DNA of 64,000 nucleotides from Comamonas granuli NBRC 101663 (GCF_000739995.1 NZ_BBJX01000009.1:1-64000); one strand, 5' to 3'. Counted from the stretch's first letter, positions 18,010 to 27,794 are shown. Notes: generated from the letters alone by a model not told the origin. Numbers and translations: made by a program.

Positions 18010-18411
18010 TCAGGCCCGCGGCGGCGCGTGCGCGGGCGGGTAGAGGCTGGCATGCCGCAGCGCGCGTGGCGTTGCCGGCACATGGCGGAAGGCGGTGGAG
18101 GGCTGGTGCGCCAGCGTGGCCTGGCGCGTGGCGCTGCTGCCCAGGGCCGAACTGGCCGTGGCCACGGCGCAGACCGGGCAGTTGAGCAGCGCCTGGGCGG
18201 CGGGGTGGCCGGTCGCGCCCGCATCCGGCAGGGCCGGGCCGTCCTGCACCGTGCAGATGTCGCCTGCGAGGGCCGGGGCCGTGAGGATGCGCGCCATGTG
18301 CGCACTGCTGACCTGCCCCATCCAGAACTGGGCCAGCAGGGCCAGCAGCGCCAGGGCCATGCCCAGGCGGCCGTGCAGGGAGGAGGGGGCGGCGGCTTTC
18401 ACGCTGGGCAT
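18010..18411 (-). CDS. DUF2946 family protein, probable copper-linked
   Basis: A 133-residue protein with a hydrophobic N-terminus (residues 15-35, probable signal anchor or signal peptide) and a central NCPVC motif near residue 80 typical of DUF2946. The C-terminal part is rich in His and Pro. It lies 107 bp upstream of the copper receptor in the same direction and likely forms one transcript with it. Its role is unknown; metal binding at CPVC is a reasonable guess. The only nearby in-frame ATG is at 18411. Confidence 0.75.
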   Translation of the reverse strand: MPSVKAAAPSSLHGRLGMALALLALLAQFWMGQVSSAHMARILTAPALAGDICTVQDGPALPDAGATGHPAAQALLNCPVCAVATASSALGSSATRQATLAHQPSTAFRHVPATPRALRHASLYPPAHAPPRA

Positions 18412-18540
18412 TGTCACCCCGGCGGGTGGGGGTGCGTCTTGTCGTGCATCAAGCTTGCGCCGGACAAGGGAATGGGGGCTGGGGTATTCTGCGTCGCCCC
18501 GCGCGGGCCGTGCCGTCCCCCCTTCACCCGTACCGCAGCC

Positions 18541-19401
18541 ATGACCCATCCCCCCAATGCCCTGCCCCCGGTGCGTTCCATCCGCTTCACCCGCCCCCTG
18601 GCCTGGCTGGCCCTGGGCTGGCAGGATCTGTGGCGCAGCCGGCTCGCCAGCCTGGCCCAGGGCCTGGCGCTGGCCGTTGCCAGCGCCCTGCTGTGGCGCG
18701 TGGGCCAGGAGCGCTTCTGGCTGCTGGCCGGGGCGCTGTCGGGGTTTCTGGTGGTCGCGCCGGTGCTGGCCACGGGGTTTTACGTGCTCAGCCGCGCGCT
18801 CGAGCGCGGCGAGCGGGCCGGCCCTGGCGTGGTGCTGCGCACCTGGCTGTTCTGGCAGAGCCATTACCGCAGCCGCTGGGACCATGATTACTGGAGCCTG
18901 GTGCGCTTCGGCCTGCTGCTGGCGCTGGCGGGCACGGGCTGGGTGCTGATCTCGGCCGCGCTCATCACCCTGCTGGCGCCCGCGCCTGTGCGCTCGCCGC
19001 AGGACTTCCTGCAGCACGTGGTGCTGGCGCCCGACAGCACGCTGTTTACCCTGTGGCTGCTGCTGGGCAGCCTGCTCGCGGCACCGATGTTCGCCTCCAG
19101 CGTGGTGTCCATCCCGCTGCTGCTCGACCGCCGCATCGGCCTGTGGCAGGCCGTGTACACGAGCTGGCAGGCGGTGCTGGCCAACCCGGCCACGATGGCG
19201 ATGTGGACGGCGCTCATCCTGGCCCTCACTCTGCTGGGCATGGCCGCATGGATGTGGGGCCTGGCGCTGGCCGTGCCCGTGCTGGGCCACGCGAGCTGGC
19301 ATGCGTACCGCGAACTCGTTGATGCATCCGCTCTGCCCGAGCGCGAGCCCCCCGTGGGCGCAGCAGCAGGGCCATCCCACCACAAGGCAATGGCATCGTG
19401 A
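18541..19401 (+). CDS. DUF2189 family membrane protein
   Basis: Inner-membrane protein of 286 residues with about six hydrophobic segments. The N-terminal RSIRFTRPLAWLALGWQDLWR block and the GFYVLSRALERGE and RSRWDHDYW regions match DUF2189, whose function is not known. The last about 20 residues are a polar, non-conserved tail. The stop overlaps the GTG start of the next gene by 4 nt, so the two are coupled. The 129-bp spacer to the divergent DUF2946 gene would hold both promoters. Confidence 0.8.
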   Translation: MTHPPNALPPVRSIRFTRPLAWLALGWQDLWRSRLASLAQGLALAVASALLWRVGQERFWLLAGALSGFLVVAPVLATGFYVLSRALERGERAGPGVVLRTWLFWQSHYRSRWDHDYWSLVRFGLLLALAGTGWVLISAALITLLAPAPVRSPQDFLQHVVLAPDSTLFTLWLLLGSLLAAPMFASSVVSIPLLLDRRIGLWQAVYTSWQAVLANPATMAMWTALILALTLLGMAAWMWGLALAVPVLGHASWHAYRELVDASALPEREPPVGAAAGPSHHKAMAS

Positions 19402-19610
19402 TTTTTGGCTACACCGAAGCCGAGATATCGGCTTTCTTTCTCTCCTATGGCGTGGGCGCCTTCATCCTGTTCATGCTGTTCATCATCGGGCACCTGGCCT
19501 GGGAGTCCAAGGCCGGGCGCTTCGGCACCTTCGTGCTCTACATGGGCCTGGGGGTGGGCTTTCTGGGTTTTCTGGCCAAATACCTCATCCAGTGGTGGCT
19601 GGAAAAATAG
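19398..19610 (+). CDS. DUF2788 family small membrane protein
   Basis: A 70-residue protein with two membrane helices (about residues 10-32 and 43-63) and the conserved pattern YTEAEISAFFLSYGVG of DUF2788. Translation starts at GTG 19398, overlapping the upstream stop as GTGA, which argues for coupled translation. Function unknown. It is a partner by position of the DUF2189 protein. Confidence 0.85.
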   Translation: MIFGYTEAEISAFFLSYGVGAFILFMLFIIGHLAWESKAGRFGTFVLYMGLGVGFLGFLAKYLIQWWLEK

Positions 19611-19649
19611 CCACCCTCGCTGTTCTGTACTACGGGAGTTCATTGCACC

Positions 19650-20312
19650 ATGGGTCTGACCATCTACGGCATTGCCGCCTCGCGCGCCGTGCGCCCCCTG
19701 TGGGCCGCCACGGAACTGGGGCTCCAGTTCGAGCATGTGCCCACGCCCTACCAGCACGGCGGCACGCGCACGGCCGAGTTCCTCGCCCTCAACCCCAACG
19801 GCCACATCCCGGTGCTGGTGGACCGCCGCCCCGACGGCGAGGTGGTGCTGTGGGAGAGCATGGCCTGCACGCTGTACATCGCGCGCCACCATGGCAAGGG
19901 CGATGGCACCGACCTCGCGCCCGCCAATGCGCACGAGGACGCCGAGGCCCTGCGCTGGAGCTTCTGGACGGTGAACGCGCTGGAGGCCGACGCGCTGACC
20001 GTGCTCATGCACCGCCTGGCCATGCCGCCCGAGCAGCGCAAGGCCCACCTGGCCGAAGCCGCCGAGAAGCGCCTGCACGTGCCGCTGCGCGTGCTGGAGC
20101 AGCACCTGCAGCGCCAGGCCGCGCGCGGCCAGGAGCACCTGGCGGCCGCACGCTTCACCGTGGCCGACCTGTGCACGGCCAGCGTGCTGGGCTGGACCAA
20201 GCCGGCGCGCGACCTGCTGGAGTCCTTTCCCGCCACCCAGGCCTGGCTGGCGCGCTGCCTGGAGCGGCCGGCGCAGCAGGCCATGCGGGCGCTGGCACGC
20301 CAGCAACATTGA
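19650..20312 (+). CDS. Glutathione S-transferase family protein
   Basis: Cytosolic GST of 220 residues: N-terminal thioredoxin-like domain with the glutathione-site pattern NPNGHIPVLVD near residues 49-59 and ESMACTLYIAR near 71-81, then an all-helical C-terminal domain. Ser or Cys near residue 11 (AASRAVR) would activate glutathione. GGGAG stands 13-17 nt before the ATG. The substrate is unknown; detoxification of electrophiles is the usual role. Confidence 0.9.
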   Translation: MGLTIYGIAASRAVRPLWAATELGLQFEHVPTPYQHGGTRTAEFLALNPNGHIPVLVDRRPDGEVVLWESMACTLYIARHHGKGDGTDLAPANAHEDAEALRWSFWTVNALEADALTVLMHRLAMPPEQRKAHLAEAAEKRLHVPLRVLEQHLQRQAARGQEHLAAARFTVADLCTASVLGWTKPARDLLESFPATQAWLARCLERPAQQAMRALARQQH

Positions 20313-20425
20313 GCCGCGCCGGCGGCTTGCGGCAGCGCTGAGGCAGGCCCTCCCGGGGGGCTTGTTCAGTGCCGCCTTTACCGCAGCTTCACCCGGCGCT
20401 TGCCGTGGCTGGGTACCATGGCGGC

Positions 20426-21850
20426 ATGCATTGCGCAGCGTGTATTCCTGCCCGTCCGGGGCGTTGGCGGCCCTGGCGTGCCGCGGCGCTGGGCTGCGGC
20501 CTGGCGCTGCTGGCGGCTTGCGCCAGCGCGCCGCCCCCGGCCGGCGCGCTGCCCCCGGTGGATGTTCCTGCCCAATGGAGCACGGCCGCGCCCGGCGCCG
20601 CGGGGCCGGCCCAGGCAGGCGCCCTGGCGCGCTGGTGGGAGGGCCTGGGGGACGCGCAACTGGCCGCCCTGGTGGCCCAGGCCCTGCAGGCCCAGCCTAG
20701 CGTGCAGGCGGCGCAGTCCGCGCTGCGCCAGGCCCGCGCCCAGGTGCGCGTCCAGCAGGCGGGCCTGCTGCCGCAGGTCGATGCGTCCGCCTCGGCCCAG
20801 CGCAGCCGCAGCGGCGGCACGGCGGGCAACAGCTTCCAGGCCGGCTTCGATGCGCTCTGGGAGCCGGACCTCTTCGGTCGCCTCGATGCCGGCCTGCAGG
20901 CCAGCGCGGCCGACGCGCGCGCCGCCCAGGCCAGCCTGGAGCAGGTGCAGGTGTCGCTCGCCGCGGAAGTGGCTCTGCAGTACATCAGCGTGCGCGGCCT
21001 GCAGCAGCGCCTGGCGATTGCGCAGCGCAACCTCGAAAGCCAGCAGCAGACCCTGCAGATCACCGATTGGCGCGTGCAGGCCGGGCTGGCCACCGCGCTC
21101 GTGGCCGAGCAGGCCCGCGCGGCCGCGGCGCAGACCGCGGCGCAGGTGCCCCAGTTGCAGGCCAGCCTGGCGCAGGCGCGCCATGCCCTGGCCGTGCTCA
21201 CGGGCCAGGCGCCGGCCGCACTCGACGCCGCGCTGGCCGCGCCCGGCCCCGTGCCCCTGCCCTCGGAGGCCGTGCTGCTGGACATACCGGCCGACACCCT
21301 GCGCCAGCGCCCCGATGTGCGCGCCGCCCAGGAGCGCGTGCAGGCGGCGCTGGCGCGCGTCTCGCAGGCCGATGCGGCGCGCTACCCCAGCCTGCGCCTG
21401 TCGGGCAGCCTGGGGCTGCGCGCCCTCACGCTGGGGGCGCTGGGTGACGGCGCCTCCGTGGTCCAGACGCTGCTGGGCAGCCTGGCCGTGCCCGTGTTCG
21501 ACGGCGGCGCGGCCCAGGCGCGCGTGGATGTGCAGCAGGAGGCGCTGGAGCAGGCGCGCAGCGCCTACCAGTCCGCGGTGCTCGCGGCGCTGCAGGAGGT
21601 GGAGGATGCCCTGGCCGTCCTGCAGGGCGAGCGCGCCCGCCTGGCCCGCCTGCAGGAGGCTGCGCAGGCCGCGGACCAGGCGGCCCTGCTGGCGGGCCAG
21701 CGCTACGCCAGCGGGCTGATCGATTTTGCCGCGGTGCTGGAGACCCAGCGCACCCTGCTGGCCACGCAGGACGCCGTGGCCGTCTCTCAGGCCAGCCTGG
21801 GCACGGGCCATGTGCGGCTGTACAAGGCCCTGGGCGGGGGCTGGCCGTGA
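20426..21850 (+). CDS. RND/ABC efflux outer-membrane lipoprotein (NodT/OprM family)
   Basis: Outer-membrane channel subunit of 474 residues. The start at 20426 gives a lipoprotein signal with lipobox LLAAC near residue 33. Two repeats of the TolC-like helical barrel follow, rich in Ala, Gln and Arg heptads, with an FDALWEPDLFGR block between. It would connect to the adaptor and inner-membrane transporter encoded next, forming a three-part exporter. A start at 20369 would add 19 residues without a signal-like profile and is not favoured. Confidence 0.9.
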   Translation: MHCAACIPARPGRWRPWRAAALGCGLALLAACASAPPPAGALPPVDVPAQWSTAAPGAAGPAQAGALARWWEGLGDAQLAALVAQALQAQPSVQAAQSALRQARAQVRVQQAGLLPQVDASASAQRSRSGGTAGNSFQAGFDALWEPDLFGRLDAGLQASAADARAAQASLEQVQVSLAAEVALQYISVRGLQQRLAIAQRNLESQQQTLQITDWRVQAGLATALVAEQARAAAAQTAAQVPQLQASLAQARHALAVLTGQAPAALDAALAAPGPVPLPSEAVLLDIPADTLRQRPDVRAAQERVQAALARVSQADAARYPSLRLSGSLGLRALTLGALGDGASVVQTLLGSLAVPVFDGGAAQARVDVQQEALEQARSAYQSAVLAALQEVEDALAVLQGERARLARLQEAAQAADQAALLAGQRYASGLIDFAAVLETQRTLLATQDAVAVSQASLGTGHVRLYKALGGGWP

Positions 21851-21890
21851 GCCGGGCCGCGCCTGTGCGCCCCATGGGGGATATTTTTTC

Positions 21891-23228
21891 ATGACCACAC
21901 CCACGAACGAAACCGCCACCCCCGCTGCCCTTGCCGCGGCGGCGCACAGCCTGCAGGACCTGCTCGGGCCGGAGCACGCGCAGCGCTGGTGGCGGCGCCC
22001 CGCCGTCTGGCTGGGCGGCCTGGCCCTGTGCGCTGCCGTGGCGCTCGGGCTGTACCTGCTGCAGCAGCGGCGCGCCACACAGGCGCCGCAGTACGTGACC
22101 GAGGAGGTGCGGCGCGGCGGCCTCACGCTCACCGTCTCGGCCACCGGCACGCTGCAGCCCACGCGCTCGGTCACCATAGGCAGCGAGCTCTCCGGCACGG
22201 TGCGCCAGGTGCTCGTCGATGTGAACGACCGCATCCGCCAAGGCCAGGTGCTGGTGGAGCTGGACACGGCCAAGCTGGCCGCGCAGGTGCAGCGTTCGCG
22301 TGCGGCGCTGGCCTCGGCGCATGCGCGCGTGGCGCAGGCCCAGGCCACCGTGCAGGAGGCGCAGATCGCCCTGCAGCGCCTGCAGGAGGTGGCGCGCCTG
22401 TCGGGCGGCAAGGTGCCCTCGGCCGCCGAACTCGACGCGGGCCGCGCCGCGCTGGCGCGCGCCCAGGCCGACGAGGCGAGCGCGCGCGCCAGCGTGGACG
22501 ATGCGCGCGCCGCGCTCTCCACCGACGAGACCAACCTCTCCAAGGCCTCCATCCGCTCGCCCATCGATGGCGTGGTGCTCACGCGCAGCGTGGAGCCGGG
22601 CAACGCCGTGGCGGCATCGCTGCAGGCGGTCACGCTGTTCACCGTGGCCGAGGACCTGGCGCAACTGCAATTGCAGGTGAACGTGGACGAGGCCGACGTG
22701 GGCGCCGTGCGCGTGGGGCAGAAGGCCAGCTTCACCGTGAGCGCCTACCCGGCGCGCGCCTACCCGGCCACCATCACCCGCGTGGCCTACGGCTCGACCA
22801 AGACTGACAACGTCGTGACCTACACCACCTGGATGCAGGTGGACAACGCCGACCTGAGCCTGCGCCCGGGCATGACGGCGGCGGCCACCATCGTGGCCAC
22901 CGAGCGCAGCGGCGTGTTGCTGGTGCCCAATACCGCGCTGCGCTTTGCGCCCTTCAAGGCGGGCGCGGCGGCGCCGGCGCGCAGCGGCGGCATCGTCTCG
23001 CAGATCATGCCGCGCCCGCCCGGCGCCATGGCCCGGCGCAGCGCCGCGGACAAGGGCCCGGCCGAGGGCCGGCAAAAGCAGGTCTGGGTGCTGCAGGACG
23101 GCCAGCCCCAGGCGGTGACGGTCGAGGTCGGCATCAGCGACGGCCGCATGACCGAGGTGCGCAGCGAGCGCCTGCAGCCCGGCATGGCCGTGATCACCGA
23201 CCAGCGCAGCGCCGGAGCCGCGCCATGA
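21891..23228 (+). CDS. macA: MacA-like periplasmic adaptor (HlyD family)
   Basis: Membrane-fusion protein of 445 residues. One N-terminal helix (about 37-58) anchors it. The lipoyl half-motifs LTVSATGTLQP and SIRSPIDGVVLTR flank a helical hairpin (residues 110-215), then beta-barrel domains. The insertion near residues 355-390 (Pro-Gly-Arg rich) is unusual. The gene overlaps the ATPase gene by 4 nt and follows the outer-membrane lipoprotein by 40 bp, making a macAB-tolC-like operon. Substrates of such systems include macrolides, peptides and lipids; none can be assigned here. Confidence 0.9.
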   Translation: MTTPTNETATPAALAAAAHSLQDLLGPEHAQRWWRRPAVWLGGLALCAAVALGLYLLQQRRATQAPQYVTEEVRRGGLTLTVSATGTLQPTRSVTIGSELSGTVRQVLVDVNDRIRQGQVLVELDTAKLAAQVQRSRAALASAHARVAQAQATVQEAQIALQRLQEVARLSGGKVPSAAELDAGRAALARAQADEASARASVDDARAALSTDETNLSKASIRSPIDGVVLTRSVEPGNAVAASLQAVTLFTVAEDLAQLQLQVNVDEADVGAVRVGQKASFTVSAYPARAYPATITRVAYGSTKTDNVVTYTTWMQVDNADLSLRPGMTAAATIVATERSGVLLVPNTALRFAPFKAGAAAPARSGGIVSQIMPRPPGAMARRSAADKGPAEGRQKQVWVLQDGQPQAVTVEVGISDGRMTEVRSERLQPGMAVITDQRSAGAAP

Positions 23229-23976
23229 GCGTGGCGGCGCCAGCGGCCACGGCCGACGCCCCCCTGATCCGCCTGCGCGGCGTGACCAAGGTGTACGGCG
23301 AAGGCGCGCTCGCCTTCCAGGCCCTGCGCGGCGTGGACCTGGACATCGCGCGCGGCGAGTTCGTGGCCATCATGGGGCCCAGCGGCTCGGGCAAGTCCAC
23401 GGCCATGAACCTGATCGGCTGCCTGGACCGGCCCAGCGCGGGCGCCTACCTGTTCCAGGGCGTGCATGTGGAGGCGCTCGCGCGCGACGAGCGCGCGCGC
23501 CTGCGGCGGCGCTTCTTCGGCTTCGTGTTCCAGGGCTTCAACCTGCTGGCGCGCACCACGGCGCAGGAGAACGTGGAGCTGCCCCTGCTCTACCGCGGCG
23601 CCAGCGCCGCCGAGCGCCACGCGGCGGCCGCGCGCGCGCTCGACGCCGTGGGCCTCAAGGGCTGGGAGCACCACACCCCGGGCGAGCTCTCGGGCGGGCA
23701 GCAGCAGCGCGTGGCCATTGCGCGCGCCATCGTCACCGAACCGGCCGTGCTGCTCGCCGATGAGCCCACGGGCAACCTCGACACCCAGCGCAGCGTGGAG
23801 ATCATGGAGCTCATCGCACGCCTGAACCGCGAGCGCGGCATCACCGTCATCATGGTCACGCACGAGCCCGACATGGCCGCCTATGCGCGGCGCGTGGTGC
23901 GCTTCGTCGATGGCGTGGTCGAGAGCGACCGCCACCATGCGCACACGGCGGCCGCGGCTGCGCAGGAGCCGGCCTG

Positions 23977-23977
<1 letters not shown>
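23225..23977 (+). CDS. MacB-like ABC transporter ATPase subunit
   Basis: ATPase of 250 residues of the LolD/MacB class. Walker A is GPSGSGKST near residue 56, the signature [14 protein letters not shown] near residue 157, and Walker [12 protein letters not shown] follows. In E. coli MacB the ATPase and the permease are one chain; here they are separate genes sharing one base (TGATG). It would power outward movement of substrate by mechanotransmission through the permease and adaptor. Confidence 0.93.
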
Positions 23978-25179
<1,202 letters not shown>

Positions 25180-25218
25180 GCGGCGGCCACGGCGCCGGTC
25201 TGCCCGCAGCGCCCAGGC

Positions 25219-26010
25219 TCAGGCGGTGGCGGGCCGCGACAGGTGCCGGACCAGCGCCGTGACCATGTTGCGCGGCGTCAGGCGCACGCTCTGGGCCATG
25301 ACCCAGTTCAGGGCACCGGGAATGTAGACCCGTTGCCCGCGCTGCAAGGCGCGGTAGCCCTGGGCAGCGACGGCCTCCGCGCTGGGCAGCTTCTTCCCGC
25401 GCACCAGGGCGGAGGCCTGCATCGCAGCGGCGTCCTGAAAGCCCGATGCCGTGGGCCCCGGGCACAGGGCCGTCACGCTCACGCCCTGGGGCGCGAGCTC
25501 GGCGGCGATGGCCTCGGTGAAGCTCAGCACAAAGGCCTTGCTGGCGTAGTACACCGCCATGTAGGGGCCGGGCTGGAAGGCCGCGGTGGACGCCACGTTG
25601 AGCAGCCGGCCCCGGGTGGCGATCAGGTCGGGCAGAAAGTATTTGGTCAGCGCCACGACGGTGTTCATGTTGAGCCGCATCATGGCCAGCTCGGGCTCCA
25701 GGGCAGAGTCCTTGAATTCGCCAAACCTGCCGTAGCCCGCGTTGTTGACCAGGGCGCTGATGGTGAGATGGCGGGCCTTGACGGCCGCGTGCAGTTGCGC
25801 CGCGCCGTCCTCGGTGGCCAGGTCGGCGGCGATGACCGTCACGCTCACCTGGTGGCGCTGCTGCAGTTCCTCGGCCAGCGCCTGCATCGCGGGCACGCTG
25901 CGGGCGGCCAGCACCAGGTCATAGCCATCGCGGGCAAATTCGGCGGCCAGTGCCTTGCCGATGCCGGAAGAAGCGCCGGTGATCAGTGCGGTGCGCGGGG
26001 TGGTGGTCAT
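25219..26010 (-). CDS. Short-chain dehydrogenase/reductase
   Basis: Classical SDR of 263 residues: cofactor loop TGASSGIG at 11-18, NNAGYG near 88, catalytic Ser in ASTAAF, and YxxxK in YYASK near residue 155. Arg at the end of beta-2 (AARS) suggests NADP(H). Its substrate is unknown. The gene converges with the permease gene (39 bp) and lies downstream of an ArsR-type regulator on the same strand, with candidate operators at both starts, so it may be the regulator's target. Confidence 0.9.
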   Translation of the reverse strand: MTTTPRTALITGASSGIGKALAAEFARDGYDLVLAARSVPAMQALAEELQQRHQVSVTVIAADLATEDGAAQLHAAVKARHLTISALVNNAGYGRFGEFKDSALEPELAMMRLNMNTVVALTKYFLPDLIATRGRLLNVASTAAFQPGPYMAVYYASKAFVLSFTEAIAAELAPQGVSVTALCPGPTASGFQDAAAMQASALVRGKKLPSAEAVAAQGYRALQRGQRVYIPGALNWVMAQSVRLTPRNMVTALVRHLSRPATA

Positions 26011-26017
26011 GGTTGAT

Positions 26018-26045
26018 TCCTAATGGTTTAATCCGTTCGACGGAT
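26018..26045 (-). promoter_or_regulatory. Candidate operator before the SDR gene
   Basis: Just upstream of the SDR start stand a palindrome with 6-bp perfect arms, ATCCGT-TCG-ACGGAT (26031-26045), and beside it, read on the minus strand, TTAAACCATT. TTAAAC also occurs before the arsR-type gene. It may bind the ArsR-type protein encoded next door. Confidence 0.4.
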
Positions 26046-26093
26046 AGGGGTTGAAAAATGGCACCGCAGTGCCAGGGGCTCGATCGAGCAGGC

Positions 26094-26435
26094 TCAGGTA
26101 CAGGACGCCTCGGCCTGCTCCACCAGGGTGCGCAGATCCGCCAGCGCCGTATCCAGGCTCAGGCGGTAAAAGTTCTCACGGGATACCCGCTCCAAAGTGA
26201 CCAGACCCGCCTGCAGCAGCACCTTGAGGTGGTGCGAAATGGCAGGGCGCGAGAGCGGCATGCGCTCTGCAATCTGGTTCACATTGAGGCGTTCATCCTG
26301 CGCCAGCAGCATGACGATGTCCTGCCGGAACTTGTCGCCCAGGGCATTGAACACCGGCGCACAGGCGCGAAAGCTCAGCAACACGTCGTCCAGCGACGCG
26401 GTGGGGGCGGGGGAATGGGGTGTTGCGGAGTTCAT
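26094..26435 (-). CDS. ArsR-family winged-helix regulator
   Basis: DNA-binding protein of 113 residues with a winged helix (about residues 30-100); the recognition helix region is LSRPAISHHLKVLLQAGL. No Cys pair of the arsenic or SmtB type is in the usual helix-3 position, so it is more likely of the metal-independent ArsR group that responds to other signals. It lies 83 bp upstream of the SDR gene in the same direction and probably represses both. Confidence 0.88.
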   Translation of the reverse strand: MNSATPHSPAPTASLDDVLLSFRACAPVFNALGDKFRQDIVMLLAQDERLNVNQIAERMPLSRPAISHHLKVLLQAGLVTLERVSRENFYRLSLDTALADLRTLVEQAEASCT

Positions 26436-26465
26436 CTGTTCAAATGTTTAAACGAATTATGGAGC
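26436..26465 (-). promoter_or_regulatory. Candidate autoregulatory operator before the arsR-type gene
   Basis: An AT-rich island in a G+C-rich surrounding contains the 8-bp palindrome GTTTAAAC; on the minus strand the stretch reads TTTAAACATTTG. It shares TTAAAC followed closely by ATT with the SDR promoter. The position just before the start codon fits a repressor site. Confidence 0.4.
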
Positions 26466-26770
26466 AAATGAACCCGGCGGCAAAACCGAGTGCCAAATCC
26501 CTGGATGATGCGGGGGTAATGGCCGCCCGCCGCGCCCTGGGTCCGGGCCCGCGGCCCCAGAGGCCTCAATGCACCGCCTGGGTGGACCCCGGCGTACGAA
26601 ATGGGGCATGGCCACACGGGCCATTCGCTATGAAAACCGGAGCTGACTGCGCAGGTGGGGTAAGGGCTAGAGGCCTAAAACACCTGAAAACCACGCGCAA
26701 GCAAGCAGCGGCTCACCAGGGTGGTCGCGCCTGCAGCGAATGCTTGGTGCGCAGCACTGGTGCGAGCCCC
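26466..26770. other. Gene-free spacer at the left edge of the integron array
   Basis: No coding region is convincing here. The stretch holds one degenerate dispersed repeat (26636-26690) and a 15-bp sequence (26562-26576) that recurs at 31183-31197 on the other side of the integron. No attC could be recognised after the last cassette gene, which ends at 26771. Confidence 0.6.
26636..26690. repeat. Dispersed intergenic repeat, degenerate copy 5
   Basis: AGCTGACTGCGC, then AAGGGCTAGAGGCC and a short A-rich end; the right half is nearly identical to the copy at 27329, the left half is diverged. Confidence 0.55.
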
Positions 26771-27169
26771 TCAACGCAACTGCATGACAACGTACGGAAA
26801 AAAGACCAGCAGCAACAGGCCGAACGACAAGTAGTTTCCGGTTCGCGGGTCGAAATCTTGGAATACCTTGGCCCAAGGCTGCCTCAGCAGCATCTTCGCC
26901 AAAGCGATATCAAAGCCTGCCATGAAGAGTGCCAGAGCCAGTCCGATGACAAGAAGGCCGAACGGCTGGACGACCCCGATGCCAGGAACCAGGAGATAGC
27001 AAACGCCGAACGCCAGCGCGGAACCCGTAACAATGCTCAATTTTAGGGCCCGGCTCTTTCCGATCCTCGGGACCAGGACTGTGGCCCTGAATATTCCGTG
27101 GAGCGTCTCGACTCCGGCGAGCACGATACAGAGCGCCAAGATTCTCACGAATTCATCAGGCATGCCCAC
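26771..27169 (-). CDS. Cassette-encoded hypothetical membrane protein
   Basis: Protein of 132 residues with three to four predicted membrane helices (about 8-28, 42-65, 68-90, 112-130) and a polar loop holding FDPRTGNYLSFG. No family recognised. The gene starts 14 nt inside the cassette boundary set by the attC at 27183, and its sequence is less G+C rich than the host. It is the last cassette gene; its own attC is not visible. The pattern of helices resembles small membrane proteins often carried by integrons, but no function is claimed. Confidence 0.7.
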   Translation of the reverse strand: MGMPDEFVRILALCIVLAGVETLHGIFRATVLVPRIGKSRALKLSIVTGSALAFGVCYLLVPGIGVVQPFGLLVIGLALALFMAGFDIALAKMLLRQPWAKVFQDFDPRTGNYLSFGLLLLVFFPYVVMQLR

Positions 27170-27182
27170 ACTTTCCTATGCG

Positions 27183-27239
27183 GCCCAACGCCCAAATTAA
27201 CCGGCGGCGAAGCCGTCCGGATTGAACGAACAGTTAGAC
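27183..27239 (-). other. attC site A
   Basis: 57-bp palindrome with cores GCCCAAC and GTTAGAC, both fitting RYYYAAC/GTTRRRY. The inner arms CCGGCGGC and GCCGTCCGG fold around GAA. It ends the cassette that lies to its right. Confidence 0.88.
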
Positions 27240-27495
27240 CCGAAGGCCAAAAGGGAGCGCCCTGACTTGAAGACGGGCGCAAGCCGTGAAACAGCGCAGC
27301 GCCATGGGAGCGGCGCTGCGCTGCAAGAATGATAGCTGGTGGCGCTTGCTACGCAAGGGCTAGAGGCCAAAAAGGCTTGAAAAAAGCAAGCCACTCGCAG
27401 GCGAAGCCCGCCAGGCCGCACAAAACCCCAACCACTGCCGCCTGAGAAACTAAATGCCTTTTGAATAAGCATGGCCTGAATATGGCGGGTGAAGG
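27240..27495 (-). other. Cassette body, copy 1 of a duplicated, probably non-coding cassette
   Basis: 256 bp between attC A and attC B. It is clearly related over its length to 27555-27794: both contain the dispersed repeat in the middle, a CGCAGGCGAAGC block and a GCATGGCCTGAATA end. A minus-strand open frame of 91 codons (27197-27472) runs into attC A, and the other copy has a similar 79-codon frame (27512-27751). The shared protein segment is largely translation of the dispersed repeat and the attC, so a non-coding cassette seems as likely as a gene. Confidence 0.6.
27329..27386. repeat. Dispersed intergenic repeat, copy 6 (inside a cassette)
   Basis: ATAGCTGGTGGCGCTTG, loop, CAAGGGCTAGAGGCC, then AAAAAGGCTTGAAAAAA. 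It matches host copies elsewhere, so this cassette carries a piece typical of the host lineage. Confidence 0.8.
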
Positions 27496-27554
27496 GACTA
27501 ACGCCCTGAATTCAGCCGACGCCGAAGGCGGTCGGCTGCGATGAAAAGTTAGAC
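27496..27554 (-). other. attC site B
   Basis: 59 bp with cores GACTAAC (one mismatch to RYYYAAC) and GTTAGAC. The inner stem is CAGCCGAC / GTCGGCTG with GCCGAAGGC at the apex. Confidence 0.88.
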
Positions 27555-27794
27555 CCGAATGCCAAAACGGGAAACCTCAACTTGACGACGGGCGCAAACT
27601 GCGAAAAAGCAAAGCGCCACCAAGGCGGCGCAACGCTTTTAAAATGATAGCTGCTTGCGCTTGCTATGCAAGGGCCAGCGACCAAAAAGGCTTGAAACAA
27701 ACAAACCGTTCGCAGGCGAAGCTCGGAGAAACGGCAAACTAGGCGATACATAACGTCTGAGAAATTAAATGCCGTTTGAAAAGCATGGCCTGAA
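27555..27794 (-). other. Cassette body, copy 2 of the duplicated cassette
   Basis: Diverged copy of 27240-27495, recognisably related from end to end, with its own dispersed repeat. No attC separates it from the AT-rich gene on its right, so the two now form one composite cassette, or the boundary has decayed. Confidence 0.6.
27641..27698. repeat. Dispersed intergenic repeat, copy 7 (inside a cassette)
   Basis: ATAGCTGCTTGCGCTTGC, a short loop, GCAAGGGCCAGCGACC, then AAAAAGGCTTGAAAC; one of the best-formed copies in the window. Confidence 0.85.

Noticed and set aside
27197..27751. Two related minus-strand frames (91 and 79 codons) in the duplicated cassettes
   Set aside because: Not called as genes because their shared residues come mostly from the dispersed repeat and they read into attC. 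They are described as cassette bodies instead; coding is not excluded.
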